From Actinomycetota bacterium (GTDB lineage Bacteria; Actinomycetota; Acidimicrobiia; Acidimicrobiales; JAHWLA01), in the NCBI GenBank assembly GCA_019347595.1, contig JAHWLA010000185.1:1-5477 (forward strand): a DNA stretch of 5,477 nt, given 5' to 3'. A program made the translations under genes and the position numbers. Positions 5,141-5,477 of the stretch are shown piece after piece. Below the pieces are notes generated by a model that saw nothing but the letters and a program-made list of their open reading frames with translations, did not search any database and was not told the DNA's origin. Numbering within the stretch: the first letter of the stretch is position 1; each line of letters opens with the position of its first letter.

Positions 5141-5477
5141 TTACGCGGTGGGGCGGCGGGCGACGACGGTGACGAGCGGCGGGAGGACGATGGGGTCGTC
5201 TCCCGCGTCGACATCGGTGAGCAGCGTCAGGTAGTCGCGCACCGGCCCGTCGCCCACGCCGGCGGGTGCCTCGGCCCAGGCGTCGACCACATCGAGGCCC
5301 GCATCGCGCACCAGGGCGGGGAGCACGGCGCCCACGTCGGGGTGGCGGGCGTCGGGCATCGACATCGGCTCCCCGCCCACCCGGCCCGCCGTGGTGATCG
5401 GCTCCTGCACGACGACCCAGCCCGACGGCCGCACCGCTTGCCGCATGCGATCGAGCACCACCACCGGGGCGTGCACG
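5141..5477 (-). CDS. C-terminal part of a SAM-dependent methyltransferase (5' end outside the window)
   Basis: About 112 codons on the minus strand, stopping with TAA at 5143-5141 and open to the window edge. A GTG at 5476 is in frame but probably internal, since the visible part begins in the middle of a class I methyltransferase fold. VVVLDRMRQAVRPSGWVVVQEPI corresponds to the helix and strand around motifs II-III of Rossmann-type methyltransferases (usually LR.GG.L...E). LVRDAGLDVVDAWAEA and the end PPLVTVVARRP fit the last strands of such enzymes, where a P-x-x-x-x-x-x-x-RRP ending is common in actinomycetes. The SAM-binding GxGxG motif would lie outside the window, and the substrate cannot be told. 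The gene ends inside the outer arm of the 5080-5151 inverted repeat, which may act as its terminator. Confidence 0.75.
   Translation of the reverse strand, partial: VHAPVVVLDRMRQAVRPSGWVVVQEPITTAGRVGGEPMSMPDARHPDVGAVLPALVRDAGLDVVDAWAEAPAGVGDGPVRDYLTLLTDVDAGDDPIVLPPLVTVVARRPTA

Noticed and set aside
5474..5476. GTG at 5476 as the true start of the methyltransferase
   Set aside because: The translation begins in the middle of the methyltransferase fold with no SAM-binding motif, so the real start lies outside the window.
1..5477. An undescribed defence, secretion or mobile system
   Set aside because: No nuclease, helicase, toxin-antitoxin pair, transposase, integrase or secretion component is encoded. 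The genes are metabolic enzymes, a glycosyltransferase, a methyltransferase end and one exported repeat protein.

Overview
The window is dense, GC-rich DNA with GC-ending codons, GTG as well as ATG starts, and several genes that seem to lack a leader. This points to a high-GC actinomycete. The secreted protein with 42-residue repeats of the type GYWLVALDGGIFAFGDA...GSMGG...PIVGMA is a family I associate mainly with Acidimicrobiia, so that class is my best guess. This assignment is inference; there is no rRNA or phylogenetic marker here.

Layout, left to right: (1) the last 92 codons of an unrecognised protein on the plus strand (1-279). (2) A short GC-rich gap with a hairpin and a likely promoter. 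(3) A two-gene plus-strand unit: a CoA-ester lyase of the malyl-CoA/beta-methylmalyl-CoA type (347-1288), then 7 bases later a small family 2 glycosyltransferase (1296-1988). (4) A gene with its own promoter and ribosome binding site for a secreted protein (2062-3345): signal peptide, one Ig-like choice-of-anchor D domain and six tandem 42-residue units. (5) A strong hairpin terminator between convergent genes (3365-3392). (6) On the minus strand, a 535-residue acyl-CoA dehydrogenase with a long N-terminal extension that looks like (2S)-methylsuccinyl-CoA dehydrogenase (3433-5040). (7) A 100-base gap with a promoter/operator-like region and a perfect 23-bp inverted repeat. (8) The C-terminal part of a SAM-dependent methyltransferase on the minus strand (5141-5477), cut by the window edge.

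The main metabolic story is that the lyase and the dehydrogenase would be two steps of one route, the ethylmalonyl-CoA pathway for acetyl-CoA assimilation. The dehydrogenase makes mesaconyl-CoA from methylsuccinyl-CoA; after hydration, the lyase splits beta-methylmalyl-CoA into glyoxylate and propionyl-CoA. The two genes are on opposite strands about 2.1 kb apart, yet their start regions share the arrangement GTTACCG, 5 bases, a TANCNT -10-like hexamer, 6-7 bases, ATG. The glycosyltransferase and the secreted protein have no visible link to that pathway.

I see no defence system, CRISPR array, transposase, tRNA or rRNA. The most unusual non-coding structure is the palindrome at 5089-5135, with a second pair of arms outside it. 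All intergenic gaps are 100 bases or shorter, and none appears to hide another gene.
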